Source of the DNA: Rubrimonas cliftonensis
Lineage (GTDB): Bacteria; Pseudomonadota; Alphaproteobacteria; Rhodobacterales; Rhodobacteraceae
DNA: 64,000 nucleotides
Direction: 5' to 3'
Assembly: GCF_900107585.1 (NCBI RefSeq)
Contig: NZ_FNQM01000002.1
Location: 310,001-374,000 of the forward strand
The position numbers were made by a program, and so were the translations under genes. Each line of letters begins with the position of its first letter. Position 1 is the stretch's first letter. The notes beneath the pieces were generated by a model. It ran no database searches and had not been told where the DNA came from. It saw nothing but the letters and a program-made list of their open reading frames with translations. Below are positions 62,832-64,000 of the stretch, piece by piece.

Positions 62832-62950
62832 GCGCGCCGCCGCGCAGCGCCATGCGCGCCGTCTCTCGCGAGCGCATGGCCCTGGCCGCGCGCCGGATGA
62901 TCGCCGCCGAGGCGCGCCTTGCGCGGCGGTTCTCCGGCGTCTTCGGCTGA
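62828..62950 (+). CDS. Possible 40-residue basic protein coupled to dppF
   Basis: ATG at 62828 overlaps the dppF stop (ATGA), the same coupling used through this operon, and the frame encodes 40 residues (starting MSAPPRSAMRAVSRERMA, ending FSGVFG). It is Arg/Ala-rich and likely helical. The length and composition could be chance, but the overlap makes it worth listing. I do not recognise a family. Confidence 0.35.
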   Translation: MSAPPRSAMRAVSRERMALAARRMIAAEARLARRFSGVFG

Positions 62951-63139
62951 CCCTCCACCCCGCTTTTCGTGCGTCGCCGGCCCCAGGGTCGCGGGGCCCG
63001 AACGGGGCGGCGAAGCCCCCCGGCGAAGCTGCGCGCCCGGCGCGGCGTCGGACCCGGCTGCGCGAGGCCCGCCGCCCCAAGCCGTCGCCCTGTCGCGGTT
63101 CTCTTGTCGGCGACTGATCCGGTCAGCGCGGCGAACGCC

Positions 63140-64000
63140 CTAGCCGCCGCCGCAGCTTTCGGGCGCGGAGACGAGCCCCGCGCCGAAAATGGCGTCGCGG
63201 CCCGCCGGGCCCAGATCGCGCGCTCCGGCCGCGAGCCGGCGTCTGACGGCGGAGATCTCGAGGCTCTCCAGCCCGTGGTCGGCGGCGATCGCGGCGGTCA
63301 CGAAGGGCGCCGCCGCCGAGGTGCCGTTGAGGACGCGCATGCGTCCCCGGTCCATCAGCAGGATGTCGACGCCGGGCGCGGCGAGGTCGATCTCGGCGCC
63401 GCGCGCCGCGCGGTCGTAGACCTCCAGCGTCCGGTCCACCGCAGTCACCGCCAGCACGAAGGGGAAAGCCGCGGGGAAGCGGGGCGGGACGGCCGGGCCG
63501 TCGTTGCCGGCCGCGGCGACCAGAACCATGTCGCGCGCCGCCGCCCGCGCCAGGCCGCGGTCGAGCAGCTTGTTGCGCGGCCCGGCCAGACTGATGTTGA
63601 CGACGTCGACGCCCTCGCCGCGAAGCCAGTCGACGGCGCGGAGGATGCCGACGACGCCCGCCGCGTCGCCGCCGTCGATCGCGGGATCGACGACGTTGGC
63701 GCTGTGGAGCGCGGCGCCGGTCAGCCGGCCGGGGCCGGTGAGTAGGCCGGCCATCAGGTCGCCGTGGTCGGAGGCGGGCGGCGCGTCGGTCTCGAAGAAC
63801 TTCCGCTGCACGACGCGGCCATCGGCGAGGCCCGGGTGGGACGGCGCAACGCCCGCGTCGATCATGCCGACCGAGCGCACGGCCTCGCACCCGTCGTCAG
63901 GCCATCCGATCAGCGCATTGGCGTAGAAGCGGCCGGCTTCGGCGCCCGTCGCGCTCTGCAGCCGGTAGAGATGGTGCGCGCCCGCGGTCGCGCCGGGCGA
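63140..64000 (-). CDS. Subtilisin-family (S8) serine protease, 5' end beyond the window
   Basis: The frame is open from the stop at 63140 to the window edge, so the start is unseen (about 286 residues visible). The catalytic triad is complete: Asp in GMIDAGVAPSHPGL, His in SDHGDLMAGLL, Ser in LNGTSAAAPFVTAAI. The oxyanion Asn is in VLVAAAGNDGPA. The visible N-terminal side (HLYRLQSATGAEAGRFYAN) is outside the catalytic core. A C-terminal GGG marks the end soon after the Ser helix. It probably is an exported protease, but the signal peptide is outside. Confidence 0.9.
   Translation of the reverse strand, partial: SPGATAGAHHLYRLQSATGAEAGRFYANALIGWPDDGCEAVRSVGMIDAGVAPSHPGLADGRVVQRKFFETDAPPASDHGDLMAGLLTGPGRLTGAALHSANVVDPAIDGGDAAGVVGILRAVDWLRGEGVDVVNISLAGPRNKLLDRGLARAAARDMVLVAAAGNDGPAVPPRFPAAFPFVLAVTAVDRTLEVYDRAARGAEIDLAAPGVDILLMDRGRMRVLNGTSAAAPFVTAAIAADHGLESLEISAVRRRLAAGARDLGPAGRDAIFGAGLVSAPESCGGG

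Overview
The window is very GC-rich and densely coded, with short gaps and many 4-bp ATGA/GTGA overlaps. It looks like the chromosome of an alphaproteobacterium, most likely a Rhodobacterales-type marine or heterotrophic member. Three things support this: the maf-aroE-coaE-dnaQ order, a complete beta-hydroxyaspartate cycle operon with its IclR regulator, and a VPEID-CTERM/exosortase E locus. This placement is inferred from gene content. I see no rRNA, tRNA, CRISPR array, insertion sequence or intact phage gene.

Layout. 1-5225: start of clpB (minus, runs off the left edge), then maf-aroE-coaE-dnaQ. 5419-13194: bhcABCD (minus) diverging from bhcR (plus), followed by a SleB-type hydrolase and gabD. 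13202-19804: a minus-strand catabolic block (methyltransferase, psuG, psuK, an orphan binding protein, an Asp/Glu/hydantoin racemase, a hydantoinase/dihydropyrimidinase and a DapA-like aldolase/lyase). 20006-21387: two stand-alone receiver proteins and a decayed DNA methylase. 21403-24639: transglutaminase-like protein, flavin reductase and gamma-glutamyltransferase (minus).

24906-30528 is the most unusual part. It holds a 1200-residue modular surface-type protein with a perfect 367-bp internal duplication and a C-terminal domain carrying thioester-domain motifs. Next comes a 55-residue VPEID-CTERM protein set between two strong hairpins, and then the exosortase E/CPBP-protease fusion that should process VPEID tails. 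30548-41351 is mostly housekeeping: galU, pyrB with a metal-ligand-deficient pyrC homologue, plsY, dprA, marC, topA, a PerM-type permease and a secreted esterase. 41490-44802 is the circularly permuted ATP-grasp / alpha-E / transglutaminase operon, in which the transglutaminase has lost its usual cysteine.

44807-57253 holds assorted metabolic genes: a hydroxypyruvate isomerase-like protein, a DUF533 protein, a HAD phosphatase, a GntR regulator with an oxalate-CoA-ligase-like synthetase and a ketopantoate reductase-like protein, an unknown exported protein, and a methanethiol-oxidase/membrane protein/P1B-ATPase group. 57380-62831 is a complete Dpp/Opp-type ABC importer whose second permease and first ATPase are fused. 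A subtilisin-type protease runs off the right edge.

How the parts may work together. bhcABCD converts glyoxylate plus glycine to oxaloacetate, the last BhcD step giving aspartate. Several other genes touch C2/C3 acid metabolism (oxalate-CoA-ligase-like synthetase, Hyi-like isomerase, phosphoglycolate-phosphatase-like HAD, succinate-semialdehyde dehydrogenase). That wider link is inference.
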